A stretch of 64,000 bases of DNA, taken from positions 9,429,001-9,493,000 of the forward strand of contig OX335653.1 in the NCBI GenBank assembly GCA_946894095.1. The letters run 5' to 3'. This document shows positions 35,196 through 45,524 of this stretch, piece by piece. Positions within the stretch are counted from its first letter, which is position 1; each line of letters begins with the position of its first letter. The stretch comes from Incurvaria masculella (Eukaryota; Arthropoda; Insecta; Lepidoptera; Incurvariidae). The position numbers and the translations under genes are program-made. A model generated the notes under the pieces. It saw only the letters and a program-made list of their open reading frames with translations. It did not search any database and was not told the DNA's origin.

Positions 35196-35408
35196 TTAAT
35201 TATTGAGGTAACGTTTTTTTACTGGTATTTGGCATATAATAACTACACATCTTCTACACTGCTTCTCTTCTTCTGTTAAGTCCTTAATTCTTTTTCGATT
35301 CTTTTGAAGTCGTTTTAACTGCTTCTTTCGCTGTTCTTCAAATTTTTCAGGGTTTAATTTAAGTTTCTCTCTGTACCTTTTTGCCCGTTCTGCAGCCGTA
35401 AGAGCCAT
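35196..35408 (-). CDS. Small basic coiled-coil protein in TIR element
   Basis: Frame of 70 residues from MALTAAERAKRYREKLKLN, very rich in Lys, Arg and Glu through about residue 50, predicted to be a single charged helix; an ATG two codons upstream is also possible. Similar AAER..RYREK starts occur in uncharacterised transposon-like proteins of arthropods, a resemblance from memory only. The last 20 residues lose this character, so the protein may be truncated or spliced there. I assign no function. Confidence 0.4.
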   Translation of the reverse strand: MALTAAERAKRYREKLKLNPEKFEEQRKKQLKRLQKNRKRIKDLTEEEKQCRRCVVIICQIPVKKRYLNN

Positions 35409-35809
35409 GTTCACTGAAATGTAATATTTATTTAATAATTAATTTTACATTCAAATCATAATGTTGTGTTAACGTAGAATACTGAAATAACTCTTGTATA
35501 TATCAGACAAATTACATGATACCCGTCTCATCAAAACGTTGTCACAAAAAAATTTAGTCGCGAAAATTAATAGGTAGTTAAAAGCAAAAAATGAAATAAA
35601 TTACTAATTTTGAGTCTGCACCAAGTATCAATGAAATAGGAATTTTTTGCTTTTTATTTTCATTTTTATTGCCTTAATTTTTTGTGAAAAGTTTTTTTCC
35701 ATTCTTACAGTTGTTTTTTTAATATAAATGGTACCAATTTCGATCTATATCTTCACTTAAGTTATGTGTGGTAGTTTCAATAAAAAAAAAATTACGTGAT
35801 GTAATTTTA

Positions 35810-35915
35810 TTATATAATATATTATATATATAATATAATATAATATATATATGTTATATAATATAATATATATATATTATATATATTATATATTATAATA
35901 TAATATATTAAATTA
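35810..35915. repeat. AT-only palindromic tract
   Basis: About 100 bp of nearly pure TA/ATAATATA units with strong self-complementarity. Likely hard to sequence accurately, so its length is uncertain. Confidence 0.7.
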
Positions 35916-37005
35916 GTCAAATAAAACCCCAGTTTAATAGTTCCGGTGCGTCACTAAATGGATTCCGGCTATACAATACGTGACAAACCGGACGTGACAA
36001 TCCGTGTCAACAAAACTTCAAAAAATAATTTTTAACTGTCGTGTTGGTTTCATGGCTACTTTCGATTTATTTTACAGTACTTTATTAACAAAACTAGTAT
36101 TACATTACATTAAATAATATAAGAAACTGCCACATACCTGCTAAAATCCCGTGTCAAACTGGAACTCAAATTAAAAACCACCACAACGCGCCCACTTTCG
36201 TCACAGATTTTGTTGCCACTGAGGTTAGCTCCGAAATGGCAGCCGTACTACAAACAAGTATAATGATGCCAGATGTGAATAATACCCATACTTTAAGCAA
36301 ATTTCCTTGCAGTATTGAAATATTGACCGTGACGGTAAACCGGAATTCCGGTCGTAACAAATTCCTGGGACAACAATAAAATGGTATTTTTAGCTATTTT
36401 CAGCTCAATTTCGACAAAATCAAGGTCTAAATCATATGTAAGTGTTCACCATACGTCTAAAAAGCCTCAATCATCGTCGCTAACAAATAATATTCAGCCT
36501 TACCAGAGTCTTCAAAGTTTGAAACTGCATGTGGGACATCAAGATTTTACACTTTTTCGTACTTTATATTTATTTTATTTTAAAAACTATGTTATTTAGA
36601 CCACCCAAAAAAAAATATTTTATAAAATAAATATGTGTTTATTAGATAATACCCATTTTAATTATGTACAGTGCTTCCAAAAAATATAAGAATTAGCTGA
36701 ATGTCTGGGACACCTCAAATTTGCGAATGTACATCTTTTTTGAAAAACGCCCTTATACCTAGATAATTTGTACAAAAAATATGGTTGTATAGCGCAAGCT
36801 TTGGCATTTCCGTGAGAAAAAGGCCAAAAAAAAACTAAATTTGACTCATCGATGGTGATTGTCGTAATCTGTGACTTTATAATTGAACAACATTTTGTTC
36901 TGTGATTTGTTCAGCCAGTGAATAAAGTTCACATTTAATTTAATGTTTTTCAACTTTTGTGTAGGTACTGGGCAAATCTTTTATTTATCTTTCGATAATT
37001 TACAG

Positions 37006-37063
37006 GTATTGTGGCCAAGATTGAATACACAACTCAACAACCTACTTTAGAAACAAGGATTCG
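37006..37063 (+). other. Possible 5' exon of golgin-45
   Basis: Bounded by an acceptor-like TTTCGATAATTTACAG and a donor-like CG/GTACGT. Joined to the exon that opens at 37,815 it would be 5' UTR for golgin-45, or part of an upstream frame. Splice signals are the only evidence. Confidence 0.25.
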
Positions 37064-37548
37064 GTACGTACCTAAATCCTCACTTGGAAAAACTTTTGTA
37101 ATGCGGCCAATCTTTTTGATTGTCAATGAGGGGCAAATAAAAAGGTCAGCGGTTGCTCGCACGACCAATGTATAGGTCGAGCGTTGCTCGGACGATAAAA
37201 AAAAAATGTCAGCAATACCATATTTATTTACCACGTAGATTTTGGATACGTATTTGTTGGTGCTAGACTAGAGATGGATCATTGCGGGACATAAGTGATG
37301 CATATTTAAAGTTGAAATTCAGTGGAACTATTTTATTAATTACTGCAATACGAGATTATTACTTTAATTGTGGGACGGTTGACCGCCTTCTGTTCGGACC
37401 TGCGCGTATCTTCGAACTGCTTGTGTGCAGGAATATTTCTGTATTACATTTGCAAGTCACTTATGATGACAGAACTATGTAGCAGCTCGCATTCATGACA
37501 AAATACAATTATCTAACTCAAATCAATCAAATAAAGTGGTGCATTAAC

Positions 37549-37620
37549 GGGGCGGGGATTTGAACCCAGACCTCTGGAATGCAAGGCAAGTCCCTTCGCC
37601 ACTCAGCTACTAGTCTCTCG
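37549..37620 (-). pseudogene. tRNA-derived SINE head
   Basis: Minus strand reads GTAGCTGAGTGG (box A-like) and GGTCTGGGTTCAAATCCCCG (T arm and box B). The same head is seen at 52,740-52,800. The acceptor stem does not pair properly, so it is not a working tRNA. It lies about 270 bp upstream of the golgin-45 start codon. Confidence 0.55.
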
Positions 37621-37891
37621 ATGTCGATGCTTTAACGCCTTTAGCACACCGACACTATGAATCTGTCGCTCATTGTTCTTTGTAAAGACTCAATGTAATT
37701 TAAGATTTTGATTAAAACATGTACATGTCTTCAGACCCCTGAGGCGTATATTTAACCGTTATCATATTGCAGAGATGTTTTCGTTTTCTCCATTATATTT
37801 AATTTTATTTACAGGAGGCTGCCTATCCCGAACCACCACCAACATTACCCCAACGCAAGATTTTTAGGAGTTCCTCACGGCACCAACAATC

Positions 37892-40800
37892 ATGATACGA
37901 AAACAAAGGACTGCTGGCGATGGAATGGAGTGTGGGATTACCACTGAAAATATTGAAACCTACATTAAAGATCAGAAAATAGATGTTTCCACTGAACCAA
38001 TAAAGAATCTTTCAGCATCAGCACACCATGTCAACCCTCCGCAAAATCGTCTCATTCAAATGTTTACAAAAAAGCCATTTACTGTTCAACCAAAGAGACA
38101 AACTATGCATTCTAAAAATCCAAAGTTTGTTCCTTATGAGCCTTATGTGGCTGCGGTAAAACCAATTTTACCACCGGGAAAAATAAAAGATCCAAAAAAG
38201 TCTAAAAACAACATGGACATTAATCTTTTGATTTCTCAAATGTCTCAAATGGACACTAGGCCCAGTCAATTCAAGCCACGAGTTAAGAATATCAATGAAA
38301 AAGTCTTGGAGGCTCAGAAGTGGAGCAAGGAGAAGACTGAAATGCAGTTGAAGATAGATAATTTGAATAAAGAAAACAACTTCTTAAAAGAACAAGTGAA
38401 GCAACAGGTCCAAGTAAGTTTGTTCACTATAAGAATGTACTCAGCAGACCAGAATGTGCTATATATTATTTATGCAAACTAATTGTGTAAATGCACAATT
38501 TACACAACTTGCGACACAGCATAACATTGGACACAATATGCACGATGCAAATAAAATTTGTTCAAATCCTGAACATGTATATGTATGTAGAATTACATAG
38601 GCATTGCTTGATAGTGTCATAGAGTCAAAAGTGTAATAAAAGACACATTCTAAACTTTGACACATATGAAGACCAGCAGAGGGAAGCGTGTGATAAGCAT
38701 AATCCTTCTGTGCATATAATTGCAGGTAAATAAAGAGTTGAAAACTATGCTGGTTGCATCGATGGGAGAAGATCTGGAGACTCAAGTTCAGTCGCTCAAC
38801 GATGACAAAAGACATCTGGCAAATGCACTACTCAGTTCCGCTCAGCACCTTTCTACGCATCAGGTATTTATGCTTGCTAAATCAATTATATGAGTTCAAT
38901 TATTGTAATTAATGCAAATGCTTTATTTGACATTGTATTCTTACTTTAAAGGAACAAACCGAATGGTTGGCGGGCCAATGTGAAGTCTGGAGAAGTAAAT
39001 TTCTTGCCAGTAGGTAAGTAGTGATCCAACAAAGCCCAATTTATGCTACTTCTATTAGTCTGTAGATCCATGTCTCAGAGGCTCTATTAAACAGTATTTG
39101 ATAGAATTCTGAAAGAATATGTATTTTATATGATAGTAAATTCATATTGCCTTCTAGAAAGGACGAATGCTTAAATCCAAAATTATTTGAAGCCTATGAA
39201 TGATTGAGTAGCTAAGGCGATTGTTATAATCCAATAATTTATAATATTTATCTTTTAGTTTAATGGTCGAAGAATTGGCTAACTGGAAAAATGTGCTAAG
39301 TCAAAGGACCGAAGAATTGCAACAGGCCATAAAGCAAATGTTAGAAGAGAGGTGCCGAGTTCGGGAGATGAGCCTCTGTACATATCGCAACCTCTCCAGT
39401 ATGCATAATAGCTGGTTGGAGAATATAGCCATTTCGGAATATGCTGGAAACAACTCCTTCGACAGACCGATTGGTAATTTGAACTTGAGTGCGAGTGTTC
39501 CTCATGCACTGAACATCATTGACTTAGCATCAGTTAACATGAAGATATCCGAAAATATAAGCAGCACGCTGACAAATGTTGAGAAATGTGATGTGAGCTA
39601 CTTGCTCAAATTGCCGATGGAAACGGACGCAGAGAGGAATGCAGAGCAGGTGTGTTTCTAACATTACCATTAAATCCCAAACTCACATTCATGTTATACT
39701 TTATCCATATTTTCTCAACTGTGAATTAGTCAGGCTGTTCCGCATGGCGACTATCACAGTTGATTTCAGCCCTTTGCAAACGCTCAGTAAGGTGGGCCCG
39801 TAAGCATCAGAAAATTTCGCCTCCCATACAAACGTAGTTTACAAATAATTTGAAAACCACTGTTCCAATTTACTTGATATTAGGTATCTACTATCAGAAA
39901 ACAAATATCTGTGTGTTCATGTCTTTGTTTTTTTGGTAAATCTATCCTGGCTCAAACCACAATATTCGTATGAAGACTTTAATTTTGCTTTCATTTGATT
40001 CTGTTTGGATTTTTCAAAAAAATAACCACGTGCAGACACAGATATTTATTTCCTGATAATATAATAGGTTGGGGAAAAAGTTTCTTCGCATTTTTTAAAA
40101 AAAATTCAAAACATTTTTTAATATGGTTTATTTACATTTAACTAAAGTATGTAGGTACCATTTTGTTCGATAACTTTTTGCCATCTTGTAGGTAGGGACA
40201 TGATCCCATTGCTATAGAAATATTGGGACTTCTGATCAATATACCGCGACAAGTGGTTTTGGCAGTCCTCTCGTGATGTTAACCTGACACTGCCTAAAGA
40301 ATTCTGAAGAGACCTAAACAGGTGGAAATCTGAAGGTGCAAGGTCAGGACTATACGGCGGATGCATTAACACCTCCCAGCCAAACTCTCTTAGTTTTTGC
40401 TGAGTGGCTAAAGATGTGTGAGGTCTAGCGTTATCATGATGAAAAACCACACCCCTTCTGTTGATTAATTCCGGCCGCTTTCTCTCAACTTCTTGCTTTA
40501 ATCTCATCAGTTGTTCGCAGTAGAGTTCAGAATCGATGGTCCTGCCTGGTGGTAACAGCTCATAATGAATAATGCCCTTCCAATCCCACCACACACACAG
40601 CATCACCTTGTTGCGAGTTAACCCGGGTTTCGCCACAGTCTGTGAAGCTTGACCGGCCTTTGACCACGACCTTTTTCGCACGTTCTTGTCGTACGTGATC
40701 CACTTTTCATCACCAGTTATCAGCTTCTTCAAAAATGGTTCGGTTTCATTACGTCGTAATAAAGAATCACAAATGAGTACACGGTTCATTAGGTTTCTTT

Positions 40801-43396
40801 CAGTGAGCTCGTGAGGTACCCAAATATCGAGCTTTTTTGTGTACCCAGTTTTTTTCAAATGCGCCAAAACTGTTTTGTGGTCAATTCCTAGTTCTTCAGC
40901 TACGTCGTAACTACTGATATGCCGATCTTGCTCCACTTTTTCAAAAATGGCATCCATTTTATCCGTAATAGGGCGACCAGAGCGACGTGCATCTTTGACA
41001 TCAAAATTTCCCGATTGAAAACGCTTAAACCAAATTTGTGCTACTCTCACAGACACTGCACTAGGTCCATAAACATCGCAAATTTTTTTCGCGGCTTGCG
41101 TTGCATTTTTACCTTTTTTGTAGTAAAATTTTAAAATGTATCGAATTTCTTCATTAGATTCACTCATTTTGACAGTACGAAAAACAAATGAGGATCACAC
41201 ATTTTCTTAATTTGAATTTGGAATTATGTTCTTTAAAATTTAAACTTTCAATGATACCAAAACCAGCCAGATACAAATAGTATAGCCAAAGAGATTTTAT
41301 TACAAGTTCATACATACTATTATGCGAAAAGACTTTTTCCCCGACCTATATATCAAATATCAATTCAATTGGAACAGTGGTTTTCAAATGATTACTAAAC
41401 TACATTTGTATGGGGAGAAGAGCTTACGGGCCGTTCTTAAGGTCGGCCCGTAAGCATCAGAAAATTTCGCCTCCCATACAAACGTAGTTTACTAATAATT
41501 AGAAAACCACCATTCCAACATACTTGATATTTGGTATCTAATATTAGGCTACAAATATCTGTGTCTGCATGCCTTTGTTTTTTCGGTAAATGTATTCTGG
41601 GTCAAACCACAGAGAAAACTAAATTCGTATGAAGATTTTTTTTTTGCTTTCATTTCATTCGGTTTGGATTTTTCAAAAAACCAAAAGCATGCCGACACAG
41701 ATATTTGTTACCTGATATTATATATTAAATATCAATTCAATTGTAATACCGGTCTTCAAATGATTAGTAAACTACGTTTGTATGGGGAGCATAGCTTACG
41801 GGCCGTTCTTAAGAGTTCATGTCATTATTTGTATAAAGTAGTTATTAATATACTAGTATAGTAATATTTGTCCAAAGCTGCATTTTTACTTATTTAAACT
41901 GTGGACATCACTAACCAGAGTTATATCAAAGGTGCTTCACTCAACGCATAAGCATCAGATATTGTTCCGCTTTTCACCGAGTGATAGACATGGATGGCTA
42001 ATACCAGACTGACCATCAGATATTAGCTTAACACACCACATGGGAGCTAGGTGCCACACCAGGACCTTCCTTATATTGCTCGGCTACATTGAACTGGATG
42101 GAAAACATGGCAAATTTTCATTGCCGCTTTGACCATCGTTCATTCAATGCGATGTTACCAACCCGGGCGGGGTTTACCCTATCACCTAGTAAGTAAGGAA
42201 GGGTACCTACAGTTTTACGTGGAATCCAACCCACAGCCAGCCTGAATGGTTGAAAAATGGTCACCCATCCAGAACCCAACCTCGTTCAGAGGTTCTCACG
42301 AAGCTTATCGAATCGCAAGGTGTTGCGCCACTGGGCTACCGAGGATGACGGTGGTTTCTAGACCATATTAACCGATTTAGTTTTAATCATATTTTACAAC
42401 GGTATTGTAATCTGAACACTGAGGATAATGCCCAAGATAAAAGTTGTATTTTGGCTGTGGTCTATAATGCATAGGTTTTGGAATTTTAACAATTATAAAG
42501 AAATATTTTAAGTATTTAATTTAGCGTAAATTGCAAATGAAATATCTGAGTAAATGGTTTCTAAATTATGAGTCTACTTCCGATTGTGCCTCGCCTTAGC
42601 GGAACCAATTTTATTGAATTTCGGTATAGAGATAATCTGGACTTTGGAGAAGGACATAGGCTACATATAAATAAACTTGGGCGGGTGAAATAGTGGATTA
42701 AAATTGGCATGGGGAACTCGTATCATTTCCAAAAAATAAGTCAGACCGACATCAGTCGAAAACGACATTGAACCGAGCGGAGCCAGGTACCTCGGCTAGT
42801 TCTTTATGTAAACAGAATCCTTCTCCTTTCACATGTTGAATAAAGTGAAGAAATTAATTTTTAGAGAGAAATTAGTTGGTTCAGTCAATTGCTGCTGCTG
42901 ACTCCATTTATAGAGATTAACATTGTTATTACGTTGTTGGCCTGTCCTAATTTTGGTTCATTTATAACCTTATTTAATACACTATATTGAAGTTGACAAT
43001 TTTTTATTTTTTTATTATAACTACACAGAACCTTTTTTTCAAAGTCACATTAAAAGTTGGCCCTATTTTTCTTGCGTTGTGCCTAACATTAATCATTTTT
43101 CATTTTCATTAAAGTGCTCCCTTTCTTTTGACCCCCTCTACCATCCATGAGGTCTTCTTTCACAAGATTTTCTTCCAGCCAAGTTTAGAACAAAAACAAA
43201 ACAGTAATGAAACATACATATTACTAAATTGAAGATTATCTTGTTTGCCCAGGTGATGGCTAAACCGATTAACGTAACGAAAGTGAACGAGACTCCGGTC
43301 AACGCGTTGGTGAGCCACGCCCATAGTCGCTGTAGCACCAGTAATCCCCCCATCGCCTCCTGCGCCCATTGCAATGGGCAAGTGCAATTACTCTAG
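37892..43396 (+). CDS. Blzf1: Golgin-45, five coding exons
   Basis: Coiled-coil tether of medial Golgi cisternae; partner of GRASP55 and Rab2. Exons: 37892-38413, 38726-38863, 38952-39013, 39259-39649 and 43253-43396; phases agree throughout (0, 0, AG/T, 0) and donors include GTAAGT twice. Product 418 residues, near the human 400. Matches to human golgin-45 recalled from memory: AGDGME at the N terminus, VNKELKTMLVASMGEDL, and QCEVWRSKFLAS. Coiled coil about 130-290. The C terminus SCAHCNGQVQLL keeps the CxxC (Cys408, Cys411) that in human completes a zinc site with GRASP55, and a hydrophobic PDZ-binding end. The ATG at 37892 is chosen because an in-frame TAG lies just upstream. Intron 4 (3.6 kb) holds a mariner, two MITEs, a SINE and a Helitron remnant. 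Confidence 0.94.
40067..41346 (-). mobile_element. Complete mariner transposon, apparently intact
   Basis: 1,280 bp with inverted ends GGTTGGGGAAAAAGT and GGTCGGGGAAAAAGT (followed on both sides by TTCGCA), flanked by TA duplications at 40,065-40,066 and 41,347-41,348. It carries one uninterrupted transposase gene. Size and structure are those of a canonical autonomous mariner. Confidence 0.95.
40142..41167 (-). CDS. Mariner transposase, uninterrupted
   Basis: 341 residues, full length for the family. N-terminal paired helix-turn-helix DNA-binding region (about 1-110), linker with WVPHEL (116-121), then the DDE/D catalytic domain with Asp153 (GDEKW), Asp245 (HDNARPH) and Asp280 (YSPDLAPSD), giving the D,D34D signature of mariner. 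The sequence is close to the Hsmar1/SETMAR transposase, so it belongs near the cecropia subfamily. No stop or frameshift; whether it is active cannot be told from sequence. It lies antisense in golgin-45 intron 4. Confidence 0.95.
   Translation of the reverse strand: MSESNEEIRYILKFYYKKGKNATQAAKKICDVYGPSAVSVRVAQIWFKRFQSGNFDVKDARRSGRPITDKMDAIFEKVEQDRHISSYDVAEELGIDHKTVLAHLKKTGYTKKLDIWVPHELTERNLMNRVLICDSLLRRNETEPFLKKLITGDEKWITYDKNVRKRSWSKAGQASQTVAKPGLTRNKVMLCVWWDWKGIIHYELLPPGRTIDSELYCEQLMRLKQEVERKRPELINRRGVVFHHDNARPHTSLATQQKLREFGWEVLMHPPYSPDLAPSDFHLFRSLQNSLGSVRLTSREDCQNHLSRYIDQKSQYFYSNGIMSLPTRWQKVIEQNGTYIL
41441..41808 (+). mobile_element. TTAA MITE family B, copy 3
   Basis: 368 bp, directly abutting copy 2 with a single TTAA between them, and TTAA at 41,809-41,812. 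Same orientation and same length as copy 1. Confidence 0.88.
41988..42347 (-). mobile_element. SINE, copy 4, near full length
   Basis: Minus strand: CCTCGGTAGCCCAGTGGCG head near 42,347, then GGTTCTGGATGGGTGACC (5S-like), body with CCCGCCCGGGTTGGTA, and 3' end near 41,988. In golgin-45 intron 4. Confidence 0.75.
42565..42801 (+). mobile_element. Helitron-like remnant
   Basis: Contains GGACATAGGCTACATAT and ends GCGGAGCCAGGTACCTCGGCTAGT, parallel to the end at 27,696. Internal sequence only partly conserved. Confidence 0.5.
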
Positions 43397-43421
43397 ACAA
43401 CTGATATACATTGAGTAAGGT

Positions 43422-43452
43422 CTCCTGTCAACGCGCTGGTCAACCACGCCTA
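43422..43452 (+). repeat. Decayed copy of golgin-45 last exon segment
   Basis: TCAACGCGCTGGTCAACCACG repeats, with a few changes, the coding segment at 43,300-43,320 (TCAACGCGTTGGTGAGCCACG), about 128 bp downstream. It lies in the 3' UTR. Confidence 0.6.
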
Positions 43453-43579
43453 AACAGCTTCACATACATTAAGTAAAAGAAGTAATATTAAAAATCCATG
43501 GTTTTCCTAAAACCCTGGTGATTTAGCTGAAAAGGTACCATTTCAATTCATTTATACTTCTGGTAGTCAAACTACACTA

Positions 43580-43785
43580 AGGGCCGATTTTTCAATTCTC
43601 AGATAGTATTTATCGGACTGATAGTGCAAATTCATGTTTGTCAAAAAACTTATATCTTCTATCACAACTACCTGACTATAATTTTACTAACAAATATATG
43701 GATTAACTATATCGGATGGATAAGCGTAAATAAATCTGTCGAATAGTTATCTGACTGTTTATCTGACTATTGACAAATCAGCCCT
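43580..43785. mobile_element. 206-bp TA-flanked MITE
   Basis: Inverted ends AGGGCCGATTTTTCAAT and complement of ATTGACAAATCAGCCCT, flanked by TA at 43,578-43,579 and 43,786-43,787. Tc1/mariner-type non-autonomous element about 180 bp past the golgin-45 stop codon, probably in the 3' UTR or just beyond. Confidence 0.75.
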
Positions 43786-43787
43786 TA

Positions 43788-45524
43788 GTCATGTCACAAT
43801 CTGTTTTATCCGTGGATTCAAATAACTCTGAAAAAAATCTGCAAAAATTGGACCTCGACCCACGTACGTTTTACTTGCAAATGCCAATGCCCTACTGTGG
43901 AGTTCAGGGTGAAACACTCTGTACATTGTTAAAACAATTTTAGTATTAAATAATTAAAAGCCAGCGAATGAAATATTGAGACCTGGCCCACGAGGTTGCT
44001 GCCATGTGACGTGCACTAAAACCGATATCGATGTTGGGCTCCAGTTCCAGATGCAGAAAGAGATCATACTCTCGAAAGAAAATAGTGTTTGGAGGTTTCT
44101 GTATTTGTAACTCAGAGAAGCCCAATAGGATTCGTCTCAGGTAGGACCTCCCAAAGGCTCTGTAAAGTTTTCTGTAAGTTCTATGTAATTTTATTTTTTA
44201 AACTTAGGCCCAAAATTGTAAAAAAAAATACAGTGACGATAATAATAATAAAAGATGTAAGTTTATTTTAAGACCCAGCATCCATTATTTATCAAACATT
44301 TTACAGTTAAACACAGAAAAAATAGTATTAAAAATATCCAACCTTTAAAAATCATTAAAATCCAATATCAGTCTGAGTTCTCACCTAAATTGGCGGAACT
44401 TCGGTGGTTTTACTTCTTCAAGCTGGTACGACTCGGTCTTCCGATTTGTATCGGTTTGATCAGTTTGGCGTAAACGCCGATTTAGGTGACAACTGGGACT
44501 AGGGGCTCAGTCAACTAAATCTCCAGCCTAGCATCCGCAACTGATTTATTGTCCTCTTACTCTGAAAACAGCACTTAAAAGAATGACGCCAGAAATATCG
44601 GATCAGCTTGGTTAGACTCTATTGTATAATATTTATATTGAACATGTAAACCTACAAGAGAGAACGACCCTCCAACAATTGTGTAAGTGCATGCGTCTTT
44701 TCATGTGCAAGTAAGACAAAGAGCATTTACACACAACAGAAATTCCAGGAGAAAAAATAGATGCAATCCACATTTAGGGTGCAAGTTTAACCATTTTGCA
44801 CTAACGAATTTGTAGTGTTTTTGATATTTTTTCGTAAATGATTGAGTTGATAAAAAATACTTTATTACTTTGTACTTAATAATAAATATGATATTTCAAT
44901 GGATAATTATGTGTTCATTCGATCAATTTAAAACAAAAGCGTGTAACCTAAAATAACGTAATTTCCTTGAGGAAAATAAGTGATTCCCCGCGTTGTGCGG
45001 AGAACTGTTTCGCCTCTTCTAGATATTCAAATGTCATTGTCTTCATACCAATAACGTCTCATCAATTTATTAAAAATATTTTTTCTGCTGTTTTGAGCAA
45101 CTCATGAAATACTATGCAAAAAAAATGTAATTTAAGTGTTACTCATAGCTATAAGGAATATAAAGTTCGTTAAAGGTTTTGGTAGTAGGTTTAAGACCCA
45201 TGTTCGTGCAATTCGGCCTGAGAAGTGTAAAGCAATAATCTAAAGTTATATTAAATAAAACCACAAAATATGCAGTGTCTCGATCAAAGAACTTTTAATA
45301 AAAGTTTAAATTTGTCAGTAAGTAAACAATAATGAGTTATAACATTCTGTATAAAATCACATTTTTAAGAGATTGCTAAGCAACTAATATGTAAAAATCA
45401 CAATACAATGATTTGGCAAGCAATATTATAACAATATTTGTATATAGCCATAGTTTCCAATGTTATTGTATTAATACAATTCCAACCACTTTTGCACTAA
45501 AACTAATACTGCTTATCAAATATA
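43788..45524. other. Intergenic interval, golgin-45 to CREG
   Basis: The two genes converge here, so it holds both 3' ends. A short member of fold-back family D is at 44,371-44,511. Otherwise AT-rich with no recognisable exon. Confidence 0.5.
44371..44511 (+). mobile_element. Fold-back MITE family D, short copy
   Basis: Shares CTGAGTTCTCACCTAAATTG and TTTTACTTCTTCAAGCTG with the long copies, and ends in the complementary AGGTGACAACT. It lacks most of the interior. Confidence 0.65.

Larger units (their letters stand above)
33801..36752. mobile_element. 2.95-kb terminal-inverted-repeat element
   Basis: Ends are GGGCGTTTTTCAAAAAA and its exact complement TTTTTTGAAAAACGCCC, a 17-bp inverted repeat followed by a looser TGTACA. 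TTAT flanks both ends (33,797-33,800; 36,753-36,756), a probable 4-bp target duplication. A subterminal 16-mer GTGACGCACCGGAACT near 33,829 recurs inverted near 35,940. It has one short basic open frame (35,196-35,408, minus), an AT-only palindromic tract, and no recognisable transposase, so it is probably non-autonomous. Superfamily unknown. Confidence 0.75.
39791..41436 (+). mobile_element. TTAA MITE family B, copy 2, split by mariner
   Basis: Same family as 19,476. Left flank is GTAA (39,787-39,790), a mutated TTAA; right flank TTAA at 41,437-41,440, shared with copy 3. The mariner at 40,067-41,346 sits inside; without it the copy is about 366 bp. Confidence 0.85.

Noticed and set aside
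37898..37960. Alternative frame over the golgin-45 start (CWRWNGVWDY)
   Set aside because: The golgin-45 frame here matches the human AGDGME segment, and the alternative frame stops shortly after; kept only as a possible upstream frame in the findings.
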